From: Ardenticatenaceae bacterium
Lineage (GTDB): Bacteria > Chloroflexota > Anaerolineae > Promineifilales > Promineifilaceae
DNA length: 64,000 bases
NCBI GenBank assembly: GCA_020634415.1
Contig: JACKBT010000006.1
Location: 62,001-126,000 of the forward strand
Direction of reading: 5' to 3'
Position 1 is the stretch's first letter. The number at the start of each line of letters is the position of its first letter. The notes under the pieces are model-generated. The model made no database searches and had not been told where the DNA came from. It saw only the letters and a list, made by a program, of their open reading frames with translations. Positions 9,921 to 18,152 of this stretch are shown here, in pieces. Position numbers and translations under genes: made by a program.

Positions 9921-9923
9921 ACC

Positions 9924-10409
9924 ATGAATGACTCCGCTACAGTTAGAATAACGCCCGATGTGAAATTGGGACAAGATGTAAAAATCTATGCTTTTGTTAA
10001 CCTGTATGGCTGCGAAATTGGCGATGAAACCAAAGTTGGCACCTTTGTTGAGATTCAGCGGGGTGTCACCATTGGCAAGCGCGTTAAGATTTCCAGCCAT
10101 ACGTTTATTTGCGAAGGTGTGACCATTGAAGACGAAGTATTCATTGGGCATGGTGTTATGTTTATCAACGACATGTATCCTCGCGCCACCAATGAAGATG
10201 GTTCCCTGCAAACGGCCGATCACTGGCAAACAATCCCCACCCTCATCAAAAAACGCGCCTCCATAGGCACCAACGCCACCATCTTGGCCGGCATCACCAT
10301 CGGCGAAGGGGCCATCGTTGGTGCTGGCAGCGTCGTCACCAAAGACGTACCAGCCAAAGCTATTGTCGCGGGCAACCCCGCCCGGATATTGCGTTTTGCA
10401 GATGCCTAA
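9924..10409 (+). CDS. Left-handed beta-helix N-acetyltransferase, WlbB-like
   Basis: 161 residues made mostly of hexapeptide repeats (VKLGQDVKIYAFVNLYG, CEIGDETKVGTFVEIQ, VTIEDEVFIGHGVMF, GITIGEGAIVGAGSVVTKDV, ending IVAGNPARIL). The family uses acetyl-CoA to acetylate an amino sugar nucleotide, as trimers. The loop FINDMYPRATNEDGS, between two coils, is where WlbB/WbpD-type enzymes place a catalytic region. Its position between a sugar aminotransferase and a Gfo/Idh/MocA dehydrogenase supports acetylation of the newly installed amine. Assignment to UDP-2-acetamido-3-aminouronate is inference. Confidence 0.87.
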   Translation: MNDSATVRITPDVKLGQDVKIYAFVNLYGCEIGDETKVGTFVEIQRGVTIGKRVKISSHTFICEGVTIEDEVFIGHGVMFINDMYPRATNEDGSLQTADHWQTIPTLIKKRASIGTNATILAGITIGEGAIVGAGSVVTKDVPAKAIVAGNPARILRFADA

Positions 10410-10443
10410 AATACAATCACACTTTTCGCATGAATTGTTACCC

Positions 10444-10568
10444 CTTGGTTGATAGATTTGGTCTTTAAATAATGAATGAATAGGGTCATAAATGTAGAGC
10501 GATTTAGCCAATCACTCTACACAGTTTCCCCCATTCACTTATTCACTGGCAAATCTATCAACCCCAAG
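10444..10568. repeat. Large intergenic hairpin element, copy 1
   Basis: Outer arms cttggttgatagatttg (10444-10460) and caaatctatcaaccccaag (10550-10568) pair with two extra bases. Inside, gtagagcgatt pairs with aatcactctac with one mismatch. It shares the words tggtctttaaa and ataaatgtagagcgattt with the element at 22915, although the outer arms differ. It fills the gap between genes 9924 and 10589. A mobile miniature element or a structured RNA are both possible. Confidence 0.75.
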
Positions 10569-10588
10569 TATCCATAGGTAGTACCAAA

Positions 10589-11659
10589 ATGATAGAAGTT
10601 TCTCGCAATGGTTTCCCGCCCCAAGTTAACCTTGACCAAACTAGGCAGCTAAACGTTGGTGTATTAGGTTACGGTTACTGGGGGCCAAAACTGGTTCGCA
10701 ACTTTCGGGATTTACCAGAGTCCAAGCTGGCAATGGTGGCCGAACTGCGTCCAGATCGTATTCAGGAGTGCAACAAACTGTACCCTGAAGTTTGTGTTAC
10801 CCGTGATTATCACGACTTGTTTACAGACGATGTAGATGCAGTAGTGATTGCTACACCCGTCTATACCCACTACAAATTCGCCAAAGAAGCCCTCTTAGCC
10901 GGTAAACATGTTTTGGTGGAAAAACCCATAACATCCAATTCCCAACAAGCCGAAGAACTCATCCAAATTGCTGAGGACAACAACCTCACACTCATGGTAG
11001 GCCATACCTTCGAGTACAATCCCGCTGTTGAAGCTGTCCACGAGGTCATTCAAACAGGGGAGTTGGGACAGGTATATTATCTGGATGCGGCCCGCGTCAA
11101 TCTGGGTTTGCTCCAGCCCGACATCAATGTGATGTGGGATTTGGGGCCGCATGACATCTCGCTCATCTGTTACATCCTCAATGCCACGCCCATTAAAGTG
11201 AGTGCGCGAGGGGGCAGCTATATCAACAAGAGCAAAACGCTGCACGAAGTTGTCTATATGGTCATCACCTTCGACAACGACGTGATAGCCAATATTCGTC
11301 TCAGTTGGCTCGATCCGGTCAAACAGCGCCGGTTAACGGTTGTCGGCAGCCAGAAAATGCTCGTTTATGACGACATTGCTGATGACAAGGTGATCATCTA
11401 CGACAAAGGTGTAGAGGTGAAGCCTTATTCAGTTACCGAAGAAGAGTTTCACGCTTCTTATCGTCACGGCGAGGAAACGGTCTATCCCTTGCAATGGCGT
11501 GAGCCTTTGCAACAAGAGTGTCAGCACTTTTTGGATGCCATCCAAGTGGGTAAACCGGCTCGCAGCGATGGTCGTAGTGGGTTAAGAGTGCTGCGTGTGT
11601 TGGAGACGGCCCAACGTTCATTGCTTAATGGTGGGGAAGAGCTAACCATTCACTATTAG
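10589..11659 (+). CDS. Gfo/Idh/MocA family dehydrogenase, WlbA-like
   Basis: 356 residues. The N-terminal Rossmann fold reads VGVLGYGYWGPKLVRNF. It is followed by DAVVIATPVYTHYKFAKEAL, then HVLVEKPIT and GHTFEYNPAVE, all family hallmarks. The C-terminal half is the substrate-binding beta-sheet. WlbA/WbpB enzymes oxidise C3 of UDP-GlcNAc uronic acid to supply the keto-sugar for the aminotransferase; that role fits the neighbours at 7078 and 9924. No UDP-GlcNAc 6-dehydrogenase is visible in the window, so the pathway would need a gene elsewhere. Confidence 0.87.
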   Translation: MIEVSRNGFPPQVNLDQTRQLNVGVLGYGYWGPKLVRNFRDLPESKLAMVAELRPDRIQECNKLYPEVCVTRDYHDLFTDDVDAVVIATPVYTHYKFAKEALLAGKHVLVEKPITSNSQQAEELIQIAEDNNLTLMVGHTFEYNPAVEAVHEVIQTGELGQVYYLDAARVNLGLLQPDINVMWDLGPHDISLICYILNATPIKVSARGGSYINKSKTLHEVVYMVITFDNDVIANIRLSWLDPVKQRRLTVVGSQKMLVYDDIADDKVIIYDKGVEVKPYSVTEEEFHASYRHGEETVYPLQWREPLQQECQHFLDAIQVGKPARSDGRSGLRVLRVLETAQRSLLNGGEELTIHY

Positions 11660-13012
11660 GTGGCAACAGGGAGAAACGGCCGATTGCGCAAACGACGATT
11701 CACTACTGTCATTCACATTGAATGGCTTGTCGTTGCTGCCATTCTCCCCCTCATCCTGTTTTCAACCACATGGGGCACTTTGGCTCTGGGAATAATTCCC
11801 TTGTTCTGGTTCTTGCGGAAACTGGGACAGGGGAATTTTTTTGTTCACACACCGCTTGATGTGTCTCTGCTGCTCCTCTCCCTTGCCCTCCTGCTGAGCA
11901 CCTACGCCGCCCCCGATTTGCTGTTTAGCCTGCCCAAAATCATCAATCTGCTTTACGGCTTGGGGCTGTATTATGCCCTCACAGATGTGATGAGCCGTTC
12001 GCCGCGATATGGGCAGTGGGGGGCTGGGCTTTTTATTGCCTGCGGTGCGGGCATTGCTGCCCTCAGCCTCATCGGTACCAATTGGTCTTTCAAACTACCA
12101 GGCATAGACCGCATCATCGCCTTACTGCCCGAACAACTGCTCCGGCTGCCCGGCGCTGCTGATGGATTTCATCCTAATGAAGTGGCTGGAACGCTGTTGT
12201 GGGTACTGCCTTTCTGCTTTGTCCTGGCTGTTGTTGCCGTCATACAGGTTCGGCGCGAAAAAAAGGCAAGGTGGCTGCTAACAGCGTTTCTCCTGAGCGG
12301 CCTGGGGTTGTTGATGGCTGGGGTGCTGTTTTTAACGCAGTCACGGGGTGGTTGGTTGGGGCTGATTGCTGCTTTTTTGTTTTTGTTGCTGGTGAGTGTA
12401 CGGCGGCAACGGCCGTTTCTCCTCACCACCGCCTTCCTCTGCCTGGCCCTCTTCATCGGCACACTGCTATACGTTGGCCCGGCCACAGTGGGCAACTGGC
12501 TTTTGGGTTTGGGCAATGATGTCATGGCCGCTACCGGTGGCGATGAACTCAGCGGACGGCTAGAAATCTGGTCACACGCCATCTATGGCGTGCAAGATTT
12601 TGCCTTCACGGGCATGGGGCTGAACCAATTCCGCCGCCTTGCACCCGAACTGTACCCCTTCCTCTCTATCTCGTCTGCTACAGACATTGCCCATGCCCAC
12701 AATCTGCTTTTGCAGACGGCCGTTGAACTGGGCATCTTCGGCCTCATTGCCTATCTGGCGGTCTGGCTGGGAGCAGCAGGCATGTTGTGGCAAACCTGGC
12801 GGCAGGCCCCAACCTGGCCACAACAAGCCACCGCAGTTGGTTTTGCCGCCTCCCTCATCGCCTACTTCATCTATGGGCTGACAGATGTTGTGGCTTTGGG
12901 CAGTAAACCTGGTTTCATCTTTTGGTTTCTCCTGGCACTGATTGCCAGCCAATACCGCCAAGCGCACATATTGACCTCATCCAGTTCACCTTCTGAATCA
13001 CAACATGAATGA
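11660..13012 (+). CDS. O-antigen polymerase/ligase-like membrane protein
   Basis: 450 residues with about ten to twelve hydrophobic helices. The Wzy_C/O-antigen ligase signature lies in the central and later part: LFLTQSRGGWLGLIAAF, then SGRLEIWSHAIYGVQDF, GMGLNQFR and IAHAHNLLLQTAVELGIFGL. The His-containing AHNLLLQ segment is typical of these polymerases and ligases. It probably polymerises repeat units or attaches glycan to an acceptor on the outer face of the membrane. The GTG start directly follows the previous stop codon, and its last 8 nt overlap the next gene. Confidence 0.85.
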   Translation: MATGRNGRLRKRRFTTVIHIEWLVVAAILPLILFSTTWGTLALGIIPLFWFLRKLGQGNFFVHTPLDVSLLLLSLALLLSTYAAPDLLFSLPKIINLLYGLGLYYALTDVMSRSPRYGQWGAGLFIACGAGIAALSLIGTNWSFKLPGIDRIIALLPEQLLRLPGAADGFHPNEVAGTLLWVLPFCFVLAVVAVIQVRREKKARWLLTAFLLSGLGLLMAGVLFLTQSRGGWLGLIAAFLFLLLVSVRRQRPFLLTTAFLCLALFIGTLLYVGPATVGNWLLGLGNDVMAATGGDELSGRLEIWSHAIYGVQDFAFTGMGLNQFRRLAPELYPFLSISSATDIAHAHNLLLQTAVELGIFGLIAYLAVWLGAAGMLWQTWRQAPTWPQQATAVGFAASLIAYFIYGLTDVVALGSKPGFIFWFLLALIASQYRQAHILTSSSSPSESQHE

Positions 13013-14168
13013 GAGCCTAAAACCCTTCGGGTCTCTTTGGCCGCAGGAGTTAGACAGTTGGTTTCGTGCCATTTTGCGACAACGGCCGTTACCCCTGCCC
13101 ATTGTGCCCGCCGCCATCTGGAGCGACTGGCTCGCCGCCGTGCATCATCATCGCCTTGGCCCCCTGCTTTATGGCTGGCTGCGTACACGCACTCTGCCCC
13201 CTGCTGTGCAGCAAGGGCTGCAAGCCGACTTTGCCGCCAGCATGGGCAACACCACCTTTCGCTGGTCAGAAGCCACCCGCGTCCTCACATTGCTGCAACA
13301 GGCCAATCTCCACCCTATTTTGCTCAAAGGGTGCGCCATGGCGGAATATTATTACACCAGCCCCTACTTACGGCCGTCTACCGATATAGACATTCTTCTA
13401 CCCGAAAAAGAGTACACTACTGCCAAAGCCATCATGCTGGCTAACGGCTACATGCCCCACATAGAAGTGCAAACGGCCGCTCGCCAGTGGAAAAACCAAG
13501 AAGCCTTCATCTCTCCCCATGCCGCCCACGAGCGCGGCTTCTTCATCGAACTGCACTGGTCACTCTTGCCCCACCGCCAGCTTGTACCCGACACCATCAC
13601 CCCCGCGTTGTTCCACCGTGCCCAACACCCGACTAACACCGTCGCCCTCCTCCACCCCGCCGATGCCCTGCTGCACACCTGCTTTCATGCCCTCTACGGC
13701 CACCCAGAGGACATCCAGCTTATCTGGCTTTACGATATTCATCTTCTCGTGCAGCATATTGAAGATTGGACGCAGTTGTTGCAGATGAGCCAGCAGTGGT
13801 TGGCACGATTGGCTCTCATTGAAGCACTGTCGCTGGCACAAAGTTGGTTTGGCACAACCTTCCCCGCCATCGTGACCGATTTGCACCACTACCCACCCTC
13901 ACCCGCTGAACAAACGATTCGTAATCTGGCGCATATCCGCCGCCAGCGGGGGGCTAAGGATGCTAAATTGGAACAGGACATGCTGCGCCTGGGGCAGTTT
14001 ACGGTTTGGCAGCAGTTGGTTTTTGTGAAGAATCGTCTGTTGCCAGGGCGGGATGCTCTAGACAAAGGCTATCCGCAGTTTAGTGACTGGCCGCTGCCGC
14101 TGGCTTATCTAGGGCGATTCACACTCTTTCTCCAGCGTCAATTTCAACGGCGCAAACCACGCGGATAG
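13005..14168 (+). CDS. Nucleotidyltransferase-fold protein (NTP_transf_5 type)
   Basis: 387 residues. The central motif HPILLKGCAMAEYYY followed by LRPSTDIDILLPEKEY matches the uncharacterised nucleotidyltransferases of PF14907, with the Asp-x-Asp metal site in DIDIL. Members are often found next to polysaccharide or PqqD/serine-kinase genes; their substrate is unknown. It overlaps the 3' end of the polymerase gene by 8 nt and, convergently, the 3' end of the methylase gene on the other strand by 25 nt. It closes the plus-strand polysaccharide run. Confidence 0.8.
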   Translation: MNESLKPFGSLWPQELDSWFRAILRQRPLPLPIVPAAIWSDWLAAVHHHRLGPLLYGWLRTRTLPPAVQQGLQADFAASMGNTTFRWSEATRVLTLLQQANLHPILLKGCAMAEYYYTSPYLRPSTDIDILLPEKEYTTAKAIMLANGYMPHIEVQTAARQWKNQEAFISPHAAHERGFFIELHWSLLPHRQLVPDTITPALFHRAQHPTNTVALLHPADALLHTCFHALYGHPEDIQLIWLYDIHLLVQHIEDWTQLLQMSQQWLARLALIEALSLAQSWFGTTFPAIVTDLHHYPPSPAEQTIRNLAHIRRQRGAKDAKLEQDMLRLGQFTVWQQLVFVKNRLLPGRDALDKGYPQFSDWPLPLAYLGRFTLFLQRQFQRRKPRG

Positions 14169-15502
14169 TGGTTCTTAAGACGGCCGTTTACCCCCTTCCC
14201 CCAGCCCAGGCCAAACCCATCCACTCGCACCAACACCCACCCCTTCACCTCTGTTCCCATCGGCACATCCACTCCCGCCAGGTAAGCCTCCACTCGTTCA
14301 TCCCCTAACTCAAAATCTACTACTGCCGCCACTTCCTCCGGTCGCAGCGTCAACGCCAGTTGATGACCCGGCTTAAAATACCCCTTCCGCAATTCCCCCA
14401 ACTCCACCCCCAGCCGCACCAGCCGTACACCCTTTGTATCGAGCCTTGATTCAGGCAAGAGGAACAGACGGCCGTTCCACACCCCCAAACGCCTCTCATC
14501 CCAATTCACCTTCAACACATCCCGTGCAAACTCCCGCCAAAGTTGCAGGGAGGTAGGGGGGCAGGGGGGCAGGGGAGATTTGGCCTCTCTCCTCTCCCCT
14601 CTCTCCTCTCCCCTCTCTTCCCCCCTCCGCAAAGCCGCCACAAAATGCCCCTCCCCCGCAAAACGATGCGGCCACAACCGAACTGCTCCCTTGAATTTTT
14701 CACCGATGCCCGAGGCAAAACCTTCGTAATGGGCTAGGTTAATCAGGTCAAAATCAGAGTGCGTTTGCAGAAAACGGCCGATCACCCCCTCATTCTCCTC
14801 CACCGAAAACGTACACGTCGAATACACCAACACACCCCCCGCCCTAACCAACCCCGCCGCCGACTCCAAAATGCCCTCCTGCCGCCGCGCACAAGCCGCC
14901 ACCATCGCCTCACTCCATTCCAGTTCGCCCAGCCGCCGCAGCATCCCCTCCCCCGAACAAGGCGCATCCAACAAAACCTTATCAAACACCGCCCCCCAAG
15001 CTCGCGCCAACTGCTCCGGCTGACTGTTCGTAACCAGCACATTCCGCGCCCCCCACCGCTCCAAATTCTCCGCCAAAAAACGCACCCGTCCCCTATCCAC
15101 ATCATTCGCCACCAACAGCCCTTCGTCACCCAACAAAGAAGCAATGTGTGTGCTTTTGCCTCCAGGAGCCGCCGCCAAGTCCAACACCCATTCTCCGGGC
15201 TGTGCCCTCATCAGCGCCGCCACCGTCATGGCCGCTGGCTCCTGCATGTAATACAAACCGGCGGCATGATAGGGATGGCTGCCAGTGGGCGCGTCAGCCA
15301 ACACACGGAATCCGGCTGGTTCAAAATCGCCCACAGGTTCAAGCGCAAACGGCCGTTTCCTGCTAAAATCCTCAACCGAAATCTTTAACGTATTCACCCG
15401 TAACCCACGATGCACCGGCTCATCATAACTCGCCACAAACGCGGCAAACTCATCACCCAACAACCTCTGCATCTTAGCTAAAAAATCACTCGGTAAATCC
15501 AT
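14144..15502 (-). CDS. NOL1/NOP2/Sun-type RNA m5C methyltransferase (RsmF/RsmB-like)
   Basis: 452 residues. SAM site DLAAAPGGKSTH (about 109-119), motif IV DAPCSGEG (Cys182) and motif VI STCTF (Cys230, expected nucleophile) identify an rRNA or tRNA cytosine-5 methylase. The C-terminal part has the RsmF-type extension. Residues about 292-319 are a low-complexity Arg/Glu/Gly and Pro stretch encoded by a C/T-rich repeat (14546-14628) that looks like an insertion between conserved segments. Divergent from Tgt at 15564, with a heptamer hairpin between their starts. The target base is not determined. Confidence 0.9.
   Translation of the reverse strand: MDLPSDFLAKMQRLLGDEFAAFVASYDEPVHRGLRVNTLKISVEDFSRKRPFALEPVGDFEPAGFRVLADAPTGSHPYHAAGLYYMQEPAAMTVAALMRAQPGEWVLDLAAAPGGKSTHIASLLGDEGLLVANDVDRGRVRFLAENLERWGARNVLVTNSQPEQLARAWGAVFDKVLLDAPCSGEGMLRRLGELEWSEAMVAACARRQEGILESAAGLVRAGGVLVYSTCTFSVEENEGVIGRFLQTHSDFDLINLAHYEGFASGIGEKFKGAVRLWPHRFAGEGHFVAALRRGEERGEERGERREAKSPLPPCPPTSLQLWREFARDVLKVNWDERRLGVWNGRLFLLPESRLDTKGVRLVRLGVELGELRKGYFKPGHQLALTLRPEEVAAVVDFELGDERVEAYLAGVDVPMGTEVKGWVLVRVDGFGLGWGKGVNGRLKNHYPRGLRR
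14546..14628. repeat. Simple-sequence insertion within the m5C methylase gene
   Basis: The plus strand reads as tandem ggggggcagg units followed by ctctcctctcccct units and a C run. The G-rich and C/T-rich halves can pair. It is translated in frame as a charged and proline-rich loop of the methylase (residues about 292-319). This is a coding counterpart of the intergenic short-word repeats. Confidence 0.6.
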
Positions 15503-15506
15503 GCTT

Positions 15507-15559
15507 CGGTAATCCGTTATCGGTAATCGGTAATCGGATTACGGTTTACCGATTACCGA
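15507..15559. repeat. GGTAATCG-type hairpin between divergent methylase and tgt genes
   Basis: Copies of ggtaatcg on the left and cgattacc on the right form a stem-loop. The same word recurs at 34919-34972 and 60342-60386. Here it separates two divergent start codons by about 60 nt, so it overlaps whatever promoters or leaders these genes have. Confidence 0.8.
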
Positions 15560-15563
15560 ACCC

Positions 15564-16655
15564 ATGCTCAAAACCCTCACCCTTCCTCACGGCCAACTCC
15601 AACTACCCGCCTTCCTGCCCGACGGCACACAGGGCGTGGTTCGCGCCGTTGATGCCCAAGATTTAGCCGCCATCGGCATCCAGGCCGTGCAAATGAATGT
15701 CTACCATCTCATGCAGCGGCCCGGCTCCTCCACCATTCAGGCCCTCGGCGGCCTGCACCAAATGTCGGGCTGGCCGCGCCCCATCTTCACCGATTCCGGT
15801 GGTTTCCAAGTATATTCACTCATCCGCCAAAACCCCAAAAGCGGCTCCATCACCAACAAAGGGGCCACGTTTCGCCTGGATAATACCACGCGCAAAATCA
15901 ACTTCACGCCCGAAAAAAGCATCCAGCTCCAACTCAGTTATGGCAGTGATGTGGTCATCTGTTTGGACGATTGTACCCACATTGATGACCCGCTCTCCAC
16001 CCAAGAGGAATCGGTGCAGCGCACAGTGGCCTGGGCCAGGCGCTGCAAAACAGAGTTTGTGCGGCTTTTGGATGAGAAGCGAGTTGAGGAGGGGAAACGG
16101 CCGTTCCTCGTTGCCGTCATTCAAGGTGGCGGATCAGCCGATCTGCGCCGCCAATGTGCCGAACAACTGTTGGCAATCGGCTTCAACGGCTATGGCTATG
16201 GCGGCTGGCCGCTTGATGCCGACAACAACCTGCTGCACGACATGCTCAACACCGTGCGCGAACTCGTACCCCGCCAATTCCCCGTTCACGCCCTCGGCGT
16301 AGGCCACCCCCGCAACATTTTCGACTGTGTACAAATGGGCTATGAACTGTTCGACAGCACCATGCCCACGCGAGATGCCCGACACGGCCGTTTATACACC
16401 TTCACCACTGACCCCCACCAACCCCTGCGCGGCGACTGGTTCAGCTACCTCTACCCCGCCGACAAAAAGCACATCAAAACCAACCAACCCATCAGCCCCC
16501 ACTGCGACTGCCCCGCCTGCACCCATTACACCCTCGGCTACCTCCACCACCTGCACCAGGTCAACGACAGCCTCTACCCCCGCCTTGCCACCCTGCACAA
16601 CCTGCGCTTTATGATGCAGTTGATGGAGAACATGCGTAATTACGTAATGTCGTAA
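15564..16655 (+). CDS. tgt: Queuine/preQ1 tRNA-ribosyltransferase
   Basis: Exchanges G34 of tRNAs with GUN anticodons for a queuosine precursor. 363 residues, close to the bacterial norm. DSGGFQ holds the catalytic Asp (about 77). FDSTMPTRDARHG holds the nucleophile Asp264. The zinc site is HCDCPACTH (Cys314, 316, 319) with His344 in LHNLRFM. The bacterial Tgt substrate loop is somewhat divergent (CLDDCTH where FDECTP is usual). The last codons and stop lie inside a GTAATTACG repeat, giving the C-terminus MRNYVMS. Confidence 0.92.
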   Translation: MLKTLTLPHGQLQLPAFLPDGTQGVVRAVDAQDLAAIGIQAVQMNVYHLMQRPGSSTIQALGGLHQMSGWPRPIFTDSGGFQVYSLIRQNPKSGSITNKGATFRLDNTTRKINFTPEKSIQLQLSYGSDVVICLDDCTHIDDPLSTQEESVQRTVAWARRCKTEFVRLLDEKRVEEGKRPFLVAVIQGGGSADLRRQCAEQLLAIGFNGYGYGGWPLDADNNLLHDMLNTVRELVPRQFPVHALGVGHPRNIFDCVQMGYELFDSTMPTRDARHGRLYTFTTDPHQPLRGDWFSYLYPADKKHIKTNQPISPHCDCPACTHYTLGYLHHLHQVNDSLYPRLATLHNLRFMMQLMENMRNYVMS

Positions 16656-16673
16656 TTACGCAATTACGTAATG
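16634..16673. repeat. GTAATTACG hairpin carrying a stop and a start codon
   Basis: Words cgtaattacgtaatg, cgtaattacg and caattacgtaatg form a self-complementary stretch. It contains the TAA stop of tgt (16653-16655) and the ATG of the next gene (16671-16673). A second copy of the word set is at 18104-18140. Confidence 0.75.
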
Positions 16674-17456
16674 TCAGTAGACACTTTAGCACAAACCATT
16701 CTAGCTACATCCAAATACCGCCACATCAGCCCCGACTTAGTGCGGCGCATTGGGGAGCGGGAATTGGCGGTGCGCCGCAGCACGAAAGAGGCCATCAAGG
16801 CCACCAAGAATAAACTGCACCAGGTAGGCGGGGCTTATTTTGAGGCCAAAGTGGATTACCAAGCCAGCTTGAAGCTGCTGCGCGAATCCAATGATCGCCT
16901 GGCCGCTTGCCGCCAACTGATGCAGCTTCACGCCTCCACCCGCGAACGCCTGCCCATCCTCGACGACTTTTACCGCACTATTTTTGCCCAACTGCCCCCC
17001 ATGCAGCGTGTCATAGACATTGCCTGTGGTCTCAACCCGTTGGCCTACCCCTGGATGCTGCTGCTGCCCGATGCCGAATATCTGGCCTGCGACATTTATG
17101 GCGACATGATTGAGTTTCTCAATGGTTTTATGGCTTTGTCTGGCATCAAAGGCCAGGCGGCGGTGCGGGATGTAATCGGCCGTCCGCCCACCATCCCCGC
17201 CGATCTCATTCTCATCCTCAAAACGCTGCCTTGTTTGGAGCAAGTAGACAAAACGGCCGCTGCCACCCTTCTCGATCAGCTAAACGGCCGTTACCTCCTC
17301 ATCACCTACCCCGCTCAAAGCCTCGGCGGCCGCCGCAAAGGCATGATAGCTAACTACACTGACCACTTTTACAGTTTAGCAAACGGCCGTAACTGGCAAG
17401 TAACACAGTTTGAATTTGAAACAGAATTGGCCTTTTTGGTAGAAACTGAAAACTGA
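16671..17456 (+). CDS. ArmA/Rmt-type 16S rRNA (guanine-N7) methyltransferase homologue
   Basis: 261 residues matching the FmrO/ArmA/RmtB family end to end, to my memory of those sequences. ILATSKYRHISPDLVRRI near residue 10 and LHASTRERLPILDDFY near 87 are family segments. The SAM motif is IDIACGLNPLAYP (about 115-127). It is followed by CDIYGDMIEFL, LILILKTLPCLEQ and SLGGRRKGMIANY. Acquired members methylate G1405 of 16S rRNA at N7 and block 4,6-disubstituted deoxystreptamine aminoglycosides. Whether this chromosomal homologue confers resistance is not known. The ATG lies inside a repeat and has no clear ribosome site. Confidence 0.88.
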   Translation: MSVDTLAQTILATSKYRHISPDLVRRIGERELAVRRSTKEAIKATKNKLHQVGGAYFEAKVDYQASLKLLRESNDRLAACRQLMQLHASTRERLPILDDFYRTIFAQLPPMQRVIDIACGLNPLAYPWMLLLPDAEYLACDIYGDMIEFLNGFMALSGIKGQAAVRDVIGRPPTIPADLILILKTLPCLEQVDKTAAATLLDQLNGRYLLITYPAQSLGGRRKGMIANYTDHFYSLANGRNWQVTQFEFETELAFLVETEN

Positions 17457-17735
17457 CTACTGCCCACTATCCCCTAAAAACTCATCCACAATCCCCACCA
17501 CCACCGCCCGAATCGGTGCGGTAGACATCCCCAACACCTGCCGCGCCCCATTGCCCTCATCCAACACCAGCACCCGGTCGCCCACCCCCGCCTGCACCGT
17601 ATCCACACAAATATCATACACACCAGTCGGCTCGCCGTCTGTGTTTAGCTGGTCAACAATGAGCAGTTTACGGCCGTTAAACGCCCCATGCTTCACCGTC
17701 GCCACCACCGTACCCGTCACACATCCTACATACAT
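17457..17735 (-). CDS. EutN/CcmL-type microcompartment vertex protein, orphan
   Basis: 92 residues from MYVGCVTGTVVATVKHGAFN, with the EutN/CcmL features: short beta-barrel, KLLIVDQLN, DTVQAGVGDRVLVLDEGNGAR and APIRAVVVGIVDEF. In carboxysomes and metabolosomes such proteins form pentamers that cap shell vertices. An upstream ATG would add 19 residues, but these come only from a tandem repeat, so I choose the ATG at 17735. No shell hexamer or microcompartment enzyme is seen in the window. It is convergent with the methylase gene, the stops being adjacent. Confidence 0.85.
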   Translation of the reverse strand: MYVGCVTGTVVATVKHGAFNGRKLLIVDQLNTDGEPTGVYDICVDTVQAGVGDRVLVLDEGNGARQVLGMSTAPIRAVVVGIVDEFLGDSGQ

Positions 17736-17737
17736 AC

Positions 17738-17795
17738 CCCCAATCGTAAATCGCAAATCGTCAATCGTCAATCGCAAATCATCAATCGTCAATTT
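17738..17795. repeat. Tandem AATCGTCA/AATCGCAA heptamer repeat
   Basis: About eight copies of words such as atcgtaa, atcgcaa, atcgtca and atcatca in direct orientation, immediately upstream of the EutN-like gene on the minus strand. Unlike the other families here there is little inverted complement. Read through, it yields the spurious peptide repeat TIDDLRL. Confidence 0.75.
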
Positions 17796-17857
17796 TCTTG
17801 CTCCCCATCCGGCCTTATGCTATTCTCCCCCCAGCGTACTTACCATAGGGCAGACAG

Positions 17858-18109
17858 ATGACAACAATCAGCAGCATTAGTATCGGCTTCGTCTGGGGAT
17901 GGCTCTTCTTCCTCTACAAACTTCCTGCCCAACGCCTGCCCCGCCTTCTCGGTTTACTCACCTTTGGCGCAGCCACCGCCCTACTCGCCCTCCAGCTTTA
18001 CCTCTACTTCCTCAGTGTTCAAACCATCGTTATCTTCTTCCTGGCGATGGCTTTTTCCTTCATCATGCACGTCTCCTGGCTCAAATCCATCCGAGACAAA
18101 CTTTCATAA
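17858..18109 (+). CDS. Small membrane protein, unknown function
   Basis: 83 residues, almost all hydrophobic, with two to three predicted membrane helices: ISIGFVWGWLFFLYKL, LLGLLTFGAATALLALQLYL and TIVIFFLAMAFSFIMHVSW. A short basic tail ends SIRDKLS. No family recognised. It is the first of three plus-strand genes leading to the CHAT protease and could be a partner of it, but only proximity supports that. Confidence 0.6.
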   Translation: MTTISSISIGFVWGWLFFLYKLPAQRLPRLLGLLTFGAATALLALQLYLYFLSVQTIVIFFLAMAFSFIMHVSWLKSIRDKLS

Positions 18110-18140
18110 TTACGTAATTACGCCATGACGTAATTGCGTA
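18104..18140. repeat. GTAATTACG hairpin, second copy
   Basis: Sequence cataattacgtaattacg followed by ccatgacgtaattgcgta forms a stem. It includes the stop codon of the small membrane protein and ends immediately before the ribosome site AGGAGGTGA of the next gene. Confidence 0.75.
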
Positions 18141-18152
18141 GGAGGTGACTTC

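Noticed and set aside
17736..17792. N-terminal extension of the EutN-like protein
   Set aside because: The 19 residues are encoded solely by the AATCGTCA tandem repeat, and the EutN fold begins at MYVGCV.
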